The notes: a model not told the origin generated them from the letters alone. A stretch of 52,466 bases of DNA from Fidelibacterota bacterium (GCA_018649625.1 JABIHN010000027.1:1-52466), one strand, 5' to 3'. Shown: positions 9,327-19,108, counted from the stretch's first letter. Numbers and translations: made by a program.

Positions 9327-12300
9327 ATCAATCAAGTTCATCATTCTAATCTCAGGATTGATTGCACAGCAAAATAATAGTTTTTTCTTTATTCCTGATG
9401 GAGATTATGTAGAATGTACAGTTGATCAATCTGAAGGAGCGGGCCAAAACCTGGAACCAACATCAGGAATGACTTTAGAATTCTGGGTTCAGCAATCTTT
9501 TGTAGATACTCCTGAAAATTTTGTAGGTATTATTAATTATATGACACTCGGTGGGCCAGATAATGAAGCTGGTTTTTCATTTATTTATTTTGATGGATTA
9601 TGGAGATTTTTATTATGCGCAACCAATGAAACTGATATTTTTGGTAACGGATTACAAAACTGGCCTGGAATAGAATTAGAATTTGATCAATGGGTTCATG
9701 TTGCTGCTACTTATGATGGGGCTTCAGTAAAAATATTTAAAAATGGTGTTCTAATTGATACATATGGTATAGGTGGTGGTCCAATTCAATGGACTGATAT
9801 TGATAAAAAATTTGATATTGGAAAAGGGATTGGTTATGGTGGTGCTTCAAATAATTATTATTTCGAAGGCGCGATTGATGAAGTACGTGTTTGGAGTTTG
9901 GCTAGAAACCAAATTGAAATTCAAGGGACTATGAATCAGGTTATCAATCCTTTACCAGGATTGGAAGCTTATTGGAATTTTAATGATAATCAGTCTACAA
10001 CTGTTGTGGATCAAACTGGAAATGGTTACCCTGGAATATTAACTCAAAATGGATCAGGAATGTGGTTTGATGATATCTTTGCTGGCGGAGAAGCAACGGG
10101 TGCTTGTTGTGATGATGATGGCGGTGATTGCGAAGAGAATACTGAAGGTGAGTGTGACGCAAATGGCGGGACTTGGCAAGGGGAAGGAACGATATGTACG
10201 CCAAACCCTTGTGCTGTGGGTTCATGTTTTGATATGGAGATTACAGAGGCAGAATTCCCTTTCAGCCATTTAGTTGATTTAACAGTTGAAGATGATGATT
10301 GGGATCAAAGTACATTTCCATATCCGGTTGGAGGTGCTCATGAAAATGGTGCCAATGGTATGGATTATACTTATAAACTTATTTTAGAAGAACCTGCGAT
10401 TATTTATGTTACAACGTGTGATAATCAGACGGATGTAGATGTTCAAATTGGAATATATACAGAAGATTGCAATGAAGCATCTTGGGTATTTTTTCAAGAT
10501 GATTCTAATACGCCCATTTTTTATCCAGATGGCACAAATGAGCAATATAGTTTTGAATGTATATCAGGATTTGAATCAAATCCATATTATGCAAACATGC
10601 TTCCAAAAATAGAATGGGATGCTGGAACATATTATATTGTCGTCGATGATCGAAATGGAGGAAATGGGTCCGTTAAAACGTGGATAGGGTATTCTTTATT
10701 AGTTGATTCAACGCAAGTTTCCGGTGATTTTTCATCCGTAGATTATTTTTTCAGTGAAGGGGTATTTGGTGGTGAATATTCTGAAATTTATAATGGAAAT
10801 GGGGTTGGCCTTGAATTGAATGACTATTCAATTTCGATTAACCCAAATGGTGGTAATGCAAATGAAGCAAATTTAACATCTATAAATACATCGATTGGCG
10901 GTGCATTAGCTGGAGGAGAAGAAACAGTTGTATTAAATTTGGAATATCCGAATGTACCCAGTGGTGGGGAAGTACTTATTCTGGGTCCTGCATCTGTTTC
11001 ATCGATTTTTAATAGCGTAGGGGTCCCGTTATTAGATATTAATGGAATTTCAATTTCCTTGGTTGATGTTTTAGCTCCAACTATTCAATTTTCAAATCCT
11101 TTAAATAATGCATCAAATATTTCTACGGTTTCAAATATTTCCATTGCATTCACAGAAACAGTTAGAAATTCAGTTGATGGCGCAAATATCTCAAATGGGA
11201 ATGTCACAGATTGTTTCATCTTGGAAGAAGCTATTTCGGGAGAAAATATAACATTTAGTATTGTGTCGGGTGATCAAATAGGTTTTGTCATAAATCCCGA
11301 TGGACAATTTCCAGAGTTAACGGCTATAAAATTATCAATTTTACCTACAATTGAAGATTTAAATAATAATGCATTCCAATTTGATACATTGCGGTTTTTT
11401 ACTGCAGATGAGTCGCCACCTGTCATTCAATCAAGCTCTATTTCATCCATTAATAATTATGTTTCAATCACATTTAATGAAGGTGTTTATTCAACGAGTA
11501 ATGGTTCGGGAGCGTTGGAGTTATCTGATATTTCGTATGTGTATAATGCTAATGGAGGGCATTGTGGATCTGCAACATTTATTGGCGTAACAAATGAGAA
11601 TGGATCACCATTGGTAGGAGGCGAAACTACCATTCATGCAATTTTAAATTTAAGTGCTTCTCCTAGCGGGGTTGAAACCTTTGTGCTTAATCCTACGGTG
11701 AATTCTATTTTTGATGTTTCTGGAAATGTTATGTCATCCGGCGTGGAATCTAATCCAGTTACATTACTTGCCTCGGCTTATATTGAATCTTACACGCTTG
11801 CTGATAGCAACGAATTTGTTGATTTAGTGTTTTCAGTAGGGGTTTATGGTAATGCAATCGCAACTCAATCACTCTACTTATCAGGATTCAACGTAAGTAT
11901 AGAGTCTAATGATGGGAATGCCACAAATGTATCTACAGCTAATTTAACTTCTATTACTAATACTACATTAGTTGGAGGAGAAGAAACGGTTCGGCTATTT
12001 ATGAATTTTAATAATTTACCTTCAGGTGTAGAGAATATTATAATTTCGCCAACCACGTCTATGAGTATTTTTAGTTTATCGGGTATTCCTGTTCCGATGG
12101 GAGAATCATCTGGTCCAATTATCTTAAATGATCAAAACCCGCCTTTCGGTAATGATTCTATGAATGATGGTGAATTAAATGTGAATGAACAAGATTCCTT
12201 AACTATTAGTTTTAATGAAAATATATTTTTAGCTGAAACTGGAGAAGCAGTGACGGTTGCAATTTTGTCATCATTTGTAACTTTAAAAACAGGTGATAGT

Positions 12301-13995
12301 ACAGGAACAGATATTCCATTTGTATTATCTATAGAAGGAGAACCGCCTACCTTGACAATTATACCGGTTGAACCTTATCCTAGCGATGCTGTGATTTTCT
12401 ATTCTTTTAATGCCGTTTTAGCTGATGCAGAGAGTAATGATATTGAATTTAATTTTAGTGCCACATTTACAATTCGAGATTATATACCACCAACAGTAGA
12501 CTCAACTGCTTTAGCTTGGAATAATTCTTATTTAGATATCGTATTTGACGATACAGTTTTTGGACAGAATGATGGAACTACATCTATAAATAAAAATGAT
12601 TTTGAAATAGAATATTTCCCTAACAACAGTGCTGCGGATACAATTACCATTACCAGTATAACAAGAACGGATAGCAATTTTCTAATTGGCGGAGAATCCT
12701 ATATCAGAGTAAATCTTGAATATAATTCAACACCAAATGGTGATGAGAAATTTATTGTTAAGTCCAAAGTTGGCGTAGATATATTTGATGAATCAGGAAA
12801 TCAAATGTTTGGAGATACTATGATTGTAGATACAATTCAATTATTTGATATTCTTCCTCCAAGTGTGGAATCAATTTCTGTTCCCATTGATTCTTTTATC
12901 ACTCTAATGGAAAGTACACCCATCACATTTTTATTTAATGAGAAAATTGACTCACTGAATTTTACTGTAAGTGCTGGTGTAAGAGATTCTGTGAATTTTA
13001 ATTTTATAAAATCAGACTCAAGTTTATTACTTACACTAGAACCACCTTTTGCGAGTCATGATTCAATAACAATTTACTTTTCATATTTAGAAGATGAGGC
13101 TGAGCTATCCACAGTAGATATTGCATTTACCTATGTAACACCTTTATTGGGTGATTACAATTTAGATTCAACCATTTCCTTTGTTGATCTAGATACATTG
13201 GTGACTCATTGGAAAGCAAAAAACTATAATTATGAATTAGCACCTGTAACAGGAGAAGCTCCACATTTTGTTTCAACACCAAATAGCAAATTTGATATTG
13301 AAGATGGAATGGCATTTATTCGCATGTGGTCATGGTATCAAAAAAACTATGGGGAAATCATAAGAGATACAATTCAGGTAGGTCGTCCTTTAGACATGAT
13401 TCAAAAGAATAATGAAATATTAGTGATTCTTGATAAATCTATTCATGCGGGGCAGATCCAATTTTCATATAAAATAGGGAATCTAGCTATTGAATTCAAT
13501 CAAAAACAAAATCAAGATGAGGAGTTATTTATTTCAACTCATGTTCCAGAAAAAGGATTTTCTTTACTAGAATTTGCACGAATGACTGAAGATAAAAATG
13601 ATACAATCTCATTTATGGTAGATTTGAAAGTGAAAAATTTAAATCTGTATTATAATTTAGTGAACAGTAATAATTCAATTGTTCAAAAAGGAGTTGCAAA
13701 GATAAATGGAGCTGTATTGCCTTCGAAAGTTGCTTTATATCCAGCGTATCCAAATCCATTTAATCCAAGTACAACTATTAGATATGATATTCCCGAAATG
13801 AATACTTATTCAAGCACAACTATAGATATATTTGATCTCCGAGGGCGAAAAGTAGAAACACTTGTTAATAGTTTATTACTACCAGGTTCTTATTCGATAA
13901 AATGGCATGCAAATCAATTCGCTTCTGGAATGTATTTTGCTAGACTCACTTATGGTGGGAATATTAAAATTCAAAAAATATTGCTTTTAAAATAG
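9316..13995 (+). CDS. Giant LamG / repeat / dockerin-like / T9SS surface protein
   Basis: A 1,559-residue exported protein. I take the ATG at 9316 because the signal peptide (NKSIKFIILISGLIAQQ) starts there; an in-frame TTG at 9298 is less likely. Domains in order: LamG/concanavalin-like fold (about 20-240, with EFDQWVHVAATYDG and GAIDEVRVW); a cysteine cluster starting GACCDDDGGDC; a beta domain with DAGTYYIVVDDRNGG; four related repeats with the hallmark GGEE...PSG...SIFD interleaved with Big_5-like Ig domains; a dockerin-like module at about 1275-1345 (calcium loop GDYNLDSTISFVDL, then FDIEDGMAFIRMW); and a T9SS type A sorting domain (YPNPFNPSTTI). It probably acts at the cell surface in adhesion or polysaccharide binding. 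It overlaps the cohesin-like lipoprotein gene by 11 bp, so the two may interact. Confidence 0.88.
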   Translation: MWNKSIKFIILISGLIAQQNNSFFFIPDGDYVECTVDQSEGAGQNLEPTSGMTLEFWVQQSFVDTPENFVGIINYMTLGGPDNEAGFSFIYFDGLWRFLLCATNETDIFGNGLQNWPGIELEFDQWVHVAATYDGASVKIFKNGVLIDTYGIGGGPIQWTDIDKKFDIGKGIGYGGASNNYYFEGAIDEVRVWSLARNQIEIQGTMNQVINPLPGLEAYWNFNDNQSTTVVDQTGNGYPGILTQNGSGMWFDDIFAGGEATGACCDDDGGDCEENTEGECDANGGTWQGEGTICTPNPCAVGSCFDMEITEAEFPFSHLVDLTVEDDDWDQSTFPYPVGGAHENGANGMDYTYKLILEEPAIIYVTTCDNQTDVDVQIGIYTEDCNEASWVFFQDDSNTPIFYPDGTNEQYSFECISGFESNPYYANMLPKIEWDAGTYYIVVDDRNGGNGSVKTWIGYSLLVDSTQVSGDFSSVDYFFSEGVFGGEYSEIYNGNGVGLELNDYSISINPNGGNANEANLTSINTSIGGALAGGEETVVLNLEYPNVPSGGEVLILGPASVSSIFNSVGVPLLDINGISISLVDVLAPTIQFSNPLNNASNISTVSNISIAFTETVRNSVDGANISNGNVTDCFILEEAISGENITFSIVSGDQIGFVINPDGQFPELTAIKLSILPTIEDLNNNAFQFDTLRFFTADESPPVIQSSSISSINNYVSITFNEGVYSTSNGSGALELSDISYVYNANGGHCGSATFIGVTNENGSPLVGGETTIHAILNLSASPSGVETFVLNPTVNSIFDVSGNVMSSGVESNPVTLLASAYIESYTLADSNEFVDLVFSVGVYGNAIATQSLYLSGFNVSIESNDGNATNVSTANLTSITNTTLVGGEETVRLFMNFNNLPSGVENIIISPTTSMSIFSLSGIPVPMGESSGPIILNDQNPPFGNDSMNDGELNVNEQDSLTISFNENIFLAETGEAVTVAILSSFVTLKTGDSTGTDIPFVLSIEGEPPTLTIIPVEPYPSDAVIFYSFNAVLADAESNDIEFNFSATFTIRDYIPPTVDSTALAWNNSYLDIVFDDTVFGQNDGTTSINKNDFEIEYFPNNSAADTITITSITRTDSNFLIGGESYIRVNLEYNSTPNGDEKFIVKSKVGVDIFDESGNQMFGDTMIVDTIQLFDILPPSVESISVPIDSFITLMESTPITFLFNEKIDSLNFTVSAGVRDSVNFNFIKSDSSLLLTLEPPFASHDSITIYFSYLEDEAELSTVDIAFTYVTPLLGDYNLDSTISFVDLDTLVTHWKAKNYNYELAPVTGEAPHFVSTPNSKFDIEDGMAFIRMWSWYQKNYGEIIRDTIQVGRPLDMIQKNNEILVILDKSIHAGQIQFSYKIGNLAIEFNQKQNQDEELFISTHVPEKGFSLLEFARMTEDKNDTISFMVDLKVKNLNLYYNLVNSNNSIVQKGVAKINGAVLPSKVALYPAYPNPFNPSTTIRYDIPEMNTYSSTTIDIFDLRGRKVETLVNSLLLPGSYSIKWHANQFASGMYFARLTYGGNIKIQKILLLK

Positions 13996-14048
13996 TGATT
14001 TTTGCTTCATTGCTTTGTATCAATTTCTAACGGTACATTCCAATCAAT

Positions 14049-14849
14049 ATGAAAAGGTTACAAACGACTAAACAACTTCGGGGAAAATACAATCCTGATT
14101 CTATATTAATAGCTATTGATAAATCATTTAAGGACAATTTAGATAAATTAAAATCATCTTTAAGTGATTCTGATAGTCCTCTTAAAAAATACAATAGTGA
14201 TTTACAGTTTTCACTTTTAGAATCTCAAATAAGTCAAAACGATGATTTAATTGAAGAAATATCATTAACATTGAAAGATACAGTTTATTTCATGCTTTTA
14301 TCCAAGAAAGACCGAATACACGTAAGTCAAACTATGCGTTCTTATCATTCCAATTTGGTGAAAAATCAATTAAAGAGAGTTGAATTGTTATTAGAAGATT
14401 CTGAAATTGGGTCTCCAAAATATGGCCATGACCCTACGCCAAAACATAAAGGGATGAATCAAGTTTTTCATATATTAAATAGGGTAAAAAGAGATTTAGA
14501 ATTAGAATTAAGCTATTGGAATCACTTAACTCGAACGAGTTATCTCACAGGGTTTCAAACATCTATGGGTGAATTTTTTATCACATTAAAAAGATTAGGC
14601 ATGAATCAAAAAGATCAGATTACATTGGTTCAGAGACTATTTGATACTTTTGATGTTGATTGGGATGCTGGAGAGCGAGGAAATATTAAATTATCGCTTC
14701 AACAACCGGCATTAAGTAATTATGAAATTATACAAAGAGATTTACGTCAAATTTCTAGTACATTTTTTTCAAAATCACTTTCGGAAGTTTTAGTGTTGGA
14801 TTTAATTGATCATGCTCGAATTATGAAAAAAAGATTAAGACGATTCTAG
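14049..14849 (+). CDS. Hypothetical cytoplasmic helical protein
   Basis: A 266-residue protein without signal peptide or membrane segment. It is rich in Leu, Lys, Glu and Ser and appears mainly alpha-helical (for example LKRVELLLEDSE and LNRVKRDLELELSYW). I recognise no family. It is followed within 30 bp by the 56-aa membrane protein and then a PspC protein on the same strand, so the three could share a transcript. Confidence 0.7.
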   Translation: MKRLQTTKQLRGKYNPDSILIAIDKSFKDNLDKLKSSLSDSDSPLKKYNSDLQFSLLESQISQNDDLIEEISLTLKDTVYFMLLSKKDRIHVSQTMRSYHSNLVKNQLKRVELLLEDSEIGSPKYGHDPTPKHKGMNQVFHILNRVKRDLELELSYWNHLTRTSYLTGFQTSMGEFFITLKRLGMNQKDQITLVQRLFDTFDVDWDAGERGNIKLSLQQPALSNYEIIQRDLRQISSTFFSKSLSEVLVLDLIDHARIMKKRLRRF

Positions 14850-14879
14850 AAAATTACCTAAGGTGAAAATTATACAATT

Positions 14880-15050
14880 ATGAAACAAACATTTCATTAT
14901 ACTAGCAAAGAGATGGTCAAAACTGGAGTAACATTTGGTTCAGCATTAGCCATGGCTATTTCATTTAATTTAAATCAATCTGTATTTTGGGCAGTGATCC
15001 ATGGCATTTTATCTTGGATATATGTGGTCTGGTACATTATTATTTATTAG
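14880..15050 (+). CDS. Small membrane protein (56 aa)
   Basis: A short frame with stop at 15048-15050. The protein starts MKQTFHYTSKEMVKTGVTFG and has two hydrophobic stretches (SALAMAISF and AVIHGILSWIYVVWYIIIY) with a histidine between them. An AAGGTGA lies about 15 bases upstream. It ends 9 bp before a PspC-domain gene, and the tight spacing supports it being real and co-expressed. Function unknown; a role in membrane-stress responses would be a guess from the neighbour. Confidence 0.7.
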   Translation: MKQTFHYTSKEMVKTGVTFGSALAMAISFNLNQSVFWAVIHGILSWIYVVWYIIIY

Positions 15051-15059
15051 AATATTTTC

Positions 15060-15275
15060 ATGAAAAAACTTTATAGAATTCCACAAGAAGGGAAGATAGC
15101 GGGTGTTTGTGTTGGCATGGGTGAATACTTTGATATTGACCCCGTAATTGTACGTTTGTTTTTCTTATTATCACTCTTTATGGGTGGTGGGCTTATTGTT
15201 TATATAATTGCTTGGATAATTGTACCTAAAATTTCAAGAAATCCAATCGATCAAAAAACAACTGAAACGTTATAG
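15060..15275 (+). CDS. PspC-domain small membrane protein
   Basis: A 71-residue protein matching the PspC domain: KKLYRIPQEGKIAGVCVGMGEYFDIDP followed by one hydrophobic helix (LFFLLSLFMGGGLIVYIIAWIIVP). PspC proteins in proteobacteria sense envelope stress and regulate the psp response. Stand-alone short PspC proteins are widespread in other phyla, where their role is less clear. No pspA or pspB is seen nearby. Confidence 0.93.
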   Translation: MKKLYRIPQEGKIAGVCVGMGEYFDIDPVIVRLFFLLSLFMGGGLIVYIIAWIIVPKISRNPIDQKTTETL

Positions 15276-15407
15276 TTTTAATTTCAATTGTTGATATTTA
15301 ATGTGCGATTTATCCATTTAAAAACATGATTAATAAAGTTCACTCAATATATTTAATACTTATGAATAGATTAATAATTCGAAAAATATATCCACTATCT
15401 AATTAAC

Positions 15408-16514
15408 ATGTTTAAATATTTATTAGCACCATTATCAATTATTATTTTGATTATTTGTAGTTGGCAAAACCCAGCAGCTGTGTGGATGTTCTTTTTTGGG
15501 TTTTCTGTTTTTGTGATATTTGGTGATAATCTTTTTGGTAATGACCGTGTTCAATTTTATAAGGTTGAAAATAAATTTAATCCAATTTTGTATGCCAACT
15601 TTCCTCTGCTTTTAATAGTCTTATTTAACATGACGCTTTTAGGAATGAGTAATTCGCAGTCCATTATTTATAATATTTTATCTAATGATACCTTTTTTCT
15701 TCAATGGAAAACAGATTATTCTAATCTCGATTTATTGGGTATTGTTCTTTCATCAGGTTTATTGATTGGCGGTATGGGAACGGTAGTTGGACATGAATTG
15801 GTACATAGAAAGAAAAACTCACTTGGTTTTAAAATTAGCAATTGGTTATTGGCCATAACGTGGGATCCAGCATTTGGAATTGAGCATATACATGGGCATC
15901 ATAAATATGTAGCGACCTATGATGATCCAGAATCAGCACGACGTGGAGAAGGTATCTACGTATTTATTTTACGATCTACTTTAGGGACTATTAAGAATGC
16001 TTGGATTTGGGAATCGAACAGGTTAATTAAATTAGGTTTAAAACCTTTTTCATATAAAAATCAAATGCTCCAAGTTTATTTTAGATCATTTATTCTTACG
16101 GTGCTCATTTCGTTAGGAGGCCCCATTAGTTTAATTGTTTATTTTGGATCTGTGCTTTGGGCAAAAGTTCTATTAGAAACTGTTAATTATTTAGAGCACT
16201 ATGGATTGGTAAGAGTTCCAGGAACAAAAATTGAACCTAAACATTCATGGAATTCAAATCATCGGATCAGTAGTTATTTATTATTTAATCTCACGCGACA
16301 TTCGGCACATCATGAGAAGGGGACACTACCATTTTGGGAATTAAAATCTTATGAAGATGCACCAATGCTTCCATTTGGATATTTAACAATGGCATATTTT
16401 ATTCTTTTATTTCCTTGGAAATATAAAAAAATTATGAAAAGAAAATTACAAGCTTGGGACAAGCAATATGCATCCGCGGAAGAGCTAAATCTTATTAAGG
16501 GTATTCAAGAATGA
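15408..16514 (+). CDS. alkB: AlkB-type alkane 1-monooxygenase (integral-membrane diiron)
   Basis: A 368-residue membrane protein of the fatty-acid-desaturase/AlkB superfamily, which hydroxylates the terminal carbon of alkanes using O2 and electrons from rubredoxin. All signature motifs are present: HELVH (129-133), EHIHGHH (159-165) followed by VATYDDPESARRGE, the NYLEHYG motif (260-266), and LTRHSAHH (295-302) preceded by WNSNHRISSYLLF. The spacing and surrounding residues favour true AlkB over desaturases or XylM. Hydrophobic segments at about 5-20, 25-38, 62-80, 107-125, 227-257 and 355-370 agree with a six-helix enzyme. No rubredoxin or rubredoxin reductase gene lies in the window. The next gene overlaps by 4 bp. 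The substrate could be alkanes or related hydrocarbons. Confidence 0.9.
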   Translation: MFKYLLAPLSIIILIICSWQNPAAVWMFFFGFSVFVIFGDNLFGNDRVQFYKVENKFNPILYANFPLLLIVLFNMTLLGMSNSQSIIYNILSNDTFFLQWKTDYSNLDLLGIVLSSGLLIGGMGTVVGHELVHRKKNSLGFKISNWLLAITWDPAFGIEHIHGHHKYVATYDDPESARRGEGIYVFILRSTLGTIKNAWIWESNRLIKLGLKPFSYKNQMLQVYFRSFILTVLISLGGPISLIVYFGSVLWAKVLLETVNYLEHYGLVRVPGTKIEPKHSWNSNHRISSYLLFNLTRHSAHHEKGTLPFWELKSYEDAPMLPFGYLTMAYFILLFPWKYKKIMKRKLQAWDKQYASAEELNLIKGIQE

Positions 16515-17647
16515 ACTCTATAAAAGAATTATTCCTTTTAGAACCAACTATGACCTATTTAAATCACGGCTCATTTGGTGCTTGTCCGCGTCCTGTATTT
16601 GAAGATTATCAAAATTGGCAACGAAAATTGGAGAATCAACCTGTACAGTTTTTAACAGAATATCTTTATCCAGCATTAAAAAAATCACGACTTTCTTTAA
16701 GTGATTTTGTGGGATGTGATGAAAAAGAAATTGTATTTTTTCAAAACCCAACGACTGCCGTAACCAATATTATTTATAATTTAGATTTAGAACCTGGTGA
16801 TGAAATATTAATGACAAATCATGAATATGGAGCATTGATACGTGCATGGAGTGAATGGGCACAAAAGAAAAATGTGACAATAATTCAACAGGAAATCCCT
16901 ATTCCAGTTACGACAGAAGAGAATTTTATAGAATTATTTTGGAAGGGTGTGACCCCAAAAACAAAAGTAATATTTTTGTCACATATTACTAGTTCTACTG
17001 CTTTAATTTTCCCTGTAAAAAAAATTATTCAGAAAGCAAAAGAACAAAATATTCTAACAATAATAGACGGAGCTCATGTTCCAGCACATATTCCATTGAA
17101 TATCCATGATTTAGGGTGTGATTTCTATACTGGTGCATGCCATAAGTGGTTATGCTCGCCCAAAGGGGCTTCATTTTTATTTGTAAAAAAAGAGCATCAG
17201 CATTGGATAAAACCAGTCGTTTACAGTTGGGGGAAAAATGGAGATGACCCAGGACCAACTGAATTTCTTCAAGACTTTAATTGGCAGGGGACTCGAGATA
17301 TGTCTGCATTCTTATGTTTGCCAACAGCTATAGAATTTTATAAGAAAGAAATAAAATTAAAACAGCAGACTTGTTTTGATTTAATTCAAAACATACATAC
17401 TGAATTTCGAAATACTTTTAACACAGATTCTATTTCACCCGGTGGGAAATGGCTGGGGCAAATGGTGGCTCATCCTCTTCCGAAAAATACATCTTCAGAT
17501 TTAAAAGAACAACTTTGGTCAGATTATAATATAGAAATTCCAATATTTGAGCGGAATGGACAATCGTATATTCGAATTTCAATTCAAGTTTATAATACCC
17601 AAAAAGACATTGATCTTTTGATGAGCGCATTGCGTACACGTATTTAA
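16511..17647 (+). CDS. Class V aminotransferase (isopenicillin-N epimerase-like)
   Basis: A 378-residue PLP enzyme of fold type I. The opening YLNHGSFGACPRPVFEDY is typical of the CefD/kynureninase-like branch. Residues for cofactor binding include D186 and H189 (DGAHVPAH) and the Schiff-base lysine K212 in TGACHKWLCSPKG. The WQGTRDMSAFL segment is also conserved in that branch. Members act as epimerases, desulfurases, lyases or hercynylcysteine-sulfoxide-lyase-like enzymes, so the substrate is open. The start overlaps the alkB stop (ATGA), implying co-translation with the alkane hydroxylase; a functional link is not obvious from known pathways. Confidence 0.88.
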   Translation: MNSIKELFLLEPTMTYLNHGSFGACPRPVFEDYQNWQRKLENQPVQFLTEYLYPALKKSRLSLSDFVGCDEKEIVFFQNPTTAVTNIIYNLDLEPGDEILMTNHEYGALIRAWSEWAQKKNVTIIQQEIPIPVTTEENFIELFWKGVTPKTKVIFLSHITSSTALIFPVKKIIQKAKEQNILTIIDGAHVPAHIPLNIHDLGCDFYTGACHKWLCSPKGASFLFVKKEHQHWIKPVVYSWGKNGDDPGPTEFLQDFNWQGTRDMSAFLCLPTAIEFYKKEIKLKQQTCFDLIQNIHTEFRNTFNTDSISPGGKWLGQMVAHPLPKNTSSDLKEQLWSDYNIEIPIFERNGQSYIRISIQVYNTQKDIDLLMSALRTRI

Positions 17648-17665
17648 ATTCTGCGTCTTATTATT

Positions 17666-18280
17666 ATGCGTTTTAAACTAATTCAGATTTTGATCATATC
17701 ATTATTTTTATCAGTTGGGTTTTCTCAGCGAGTCATGCTGTTTACAAAAACCAATGATATTTTTACTTCATCAAATAAATTTACAATCAAAAATAAAAGA
17801 ATTGTATTTTGGCAAGATAAAGTTGTTTTAATGACGGTTCCTATTAAAAGCCTTGTGGAAGTGCGATATGCAGAAAAATCATATTTTTCTATGGGGAATC
17901 CTTGTATTGTCCTTGGGACATTAGGTATTGCTTCAACTATGGGCGCATCTGCAGCCGGACAATTGACATCCGAGTATATGGCAATTGGTGCAGGAGGAGG
18001 TCTTTTAATATATTTAATGGGAAAAACTTTAAATTTAATTGGTGCTCGATTTGGAAGAGATATTGTGTATGAAGACTTTGACCGTATGGTTTATAACACA
18101 CAAAAATTGATTCTTGAATCCATAAATCTAGATATGGAAAAAAGATCAAAAGAAAGTCAATTTATGTACGGCCCTGAAGGCCGGAAGACTCGCTTCTTGT
18201 TTTTTACTTGGGAAGGGAAAAAGCCTTGGAAGAAAAAATATAAACCTAAACGGAAAATTATTCGTTTCTCTTTTTTTTAA
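17666..18280 (+). CDS. Hypothetical exported/membrane protein
   Basis: A 204-residue protein with a signal peptide (FKLIQILIISLFLSVGFSQ). The N-terminal 60 residues after it look beta-rich (KFTIKNKRIVFWQDKVVLMTV). Two glycine-rich hydrophobic segments follow at about 80-120, and the C-terminus is strongly basic (KKPWKKKYKPKRKIIRF). I recognise no family. It lies 18 bp after the aminotransferase gene on the same strand. Confidence 0.68.
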   Translation: MRFKLIQILIISLFLSVGFSQRVMLFTKTNDIFTSSNKFTIKNKRIVFWQDKVVLMTVPIKSLVEVRYAEKSYFSMGNPCIVLGTLGIASTMGASAAGQLTSEYMAIGAGGGLLIYLMGKTLNLIGARFGRDIVYEDFDRMVYNTQKLILESINLDMEKRSKESQFMYGPEGRKTRFLFFTWEGKKPWKKKYKPKRKIIRFSFF

Positions 18281-18286
18281 TCTGCT

Positions 18287-19108
18287 TTGATACAATGTTT
18301 TCTAACTGCATTAAAAGCAGAATCTCAACCTATAATTGATTATTTCAACCTTGAAAAAGATTTATCCTTTTCATTTCCAGTATATATGAATGAAAACCGA
18401 ATTCTTATTGGACTTGGTGTTGGGAAGAAAAATATAGAGAAAAGGATAAAGACAGTTTTAAAAAATAAAAACCTGAATTTAATTCAATTTATTAATATCG
18501 GGATTGCAGGAGGAAACAGCTCTACAACAAAAATTGGTGAATGTTATCTTCTGAATCAAATTGAAGATGAAGCTACCAAAAAAACTTATTATCCGGATAT
18601 ATTAATAAAACATAATTTTGAAGAAAAGTCTCTTGTAACAGTGGAAAAAGTAATCTCGGAAAAACAAAGTAATTATAAGGGGCTAGTCGATATGGAAGCA
18701 TCAGAAATTTTCCATGTATGTTCTTCATTTGTCCCGGTACACCGATTGGTATTTATTAAAATTGTATCAGATCACATGAATCTTAAGTTTGAAGAAATTA
18801 TTGCATTACCTATTTCAAATATGATTTTGCACCATATGGATTCCATAGAATCATATTTATTTAAATTAGAAAAGTTGTTCATTGAAGAAAAACCAATTTT
18901 AAATCAAAAAGATTTTGAATGGATTCAATCAACTTCTAGACAATATTTATTGACAAAAGCACAACAGGAACAACTTCTCCATTTTTCAAAAGGGTTTAGG
19001 ATACGACATCAAAAAACCAGTTTTCCAAATTTAGAGTCCTATAAACCTATTTCTAAAACTGACCGTAATCTTAAATTTCAAATTATTTGTGAAAAACTTA
19101 CTTCCTAA
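18287..19108 (+). CDS. Nucleoside-phosphorylase-superfamily protein (nucleosidase-like), TTG start
   Basis: A 273-residue cytoplasmic protein. Residues 1-190 resemble the MTA/SAH nucleosidase and purine nucleoside phosphorylase fold: an initial strand CFLTALKAESQPI, RILIGLGVGKKN, LIQFINIGIAGG and the hallmark LVDMEASEIF, whose Met-Glu pair contacts the ribose in the family. The last 80 residues are a helical extension not found in standard enzymes. No ATG fits; the TTG at 18287 puts the first beta strand exactly at the N-terminus as in relatives, so I use it. The 3' end overlaps the following radical SAM gene by 20 bp. The two probably act together on damaged or modified nucleosides, which is inference. 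Confidence 0.78.
   Translation: MIQCFLTALKAESQPIIDYFNLEKDLSFSFPVYMNENRILIGLGVGKKNIEKRIKTVLKNKNLNLIQFINIGIAGGNSSTTKIGECYLLNQIEDEATKKTYYPDILIKHNFEEKSLVTVEKVISEKQSNYKGLVDMEASEIFHVCSSFVPVHRLVFIKIVSDHMNLKFEEIIALPISNMILHHMDSIESYLFKLEKLFIEEKPILNQKDFEWIQSTSRQYLLTKAQQEQLLHFSKGFRIRHQKTSFPNLESYKPISKTDRNLKFQIICEKLTS

Noticed and set aside
10049-10273. Overlapping 74-codon frame inside the giant gene
   Set aside because: It is a shadow of the repetitive coding sequence, with no ribosome-binding site and no recognisable product; other nested and antisense frames were dropped for the same reason.
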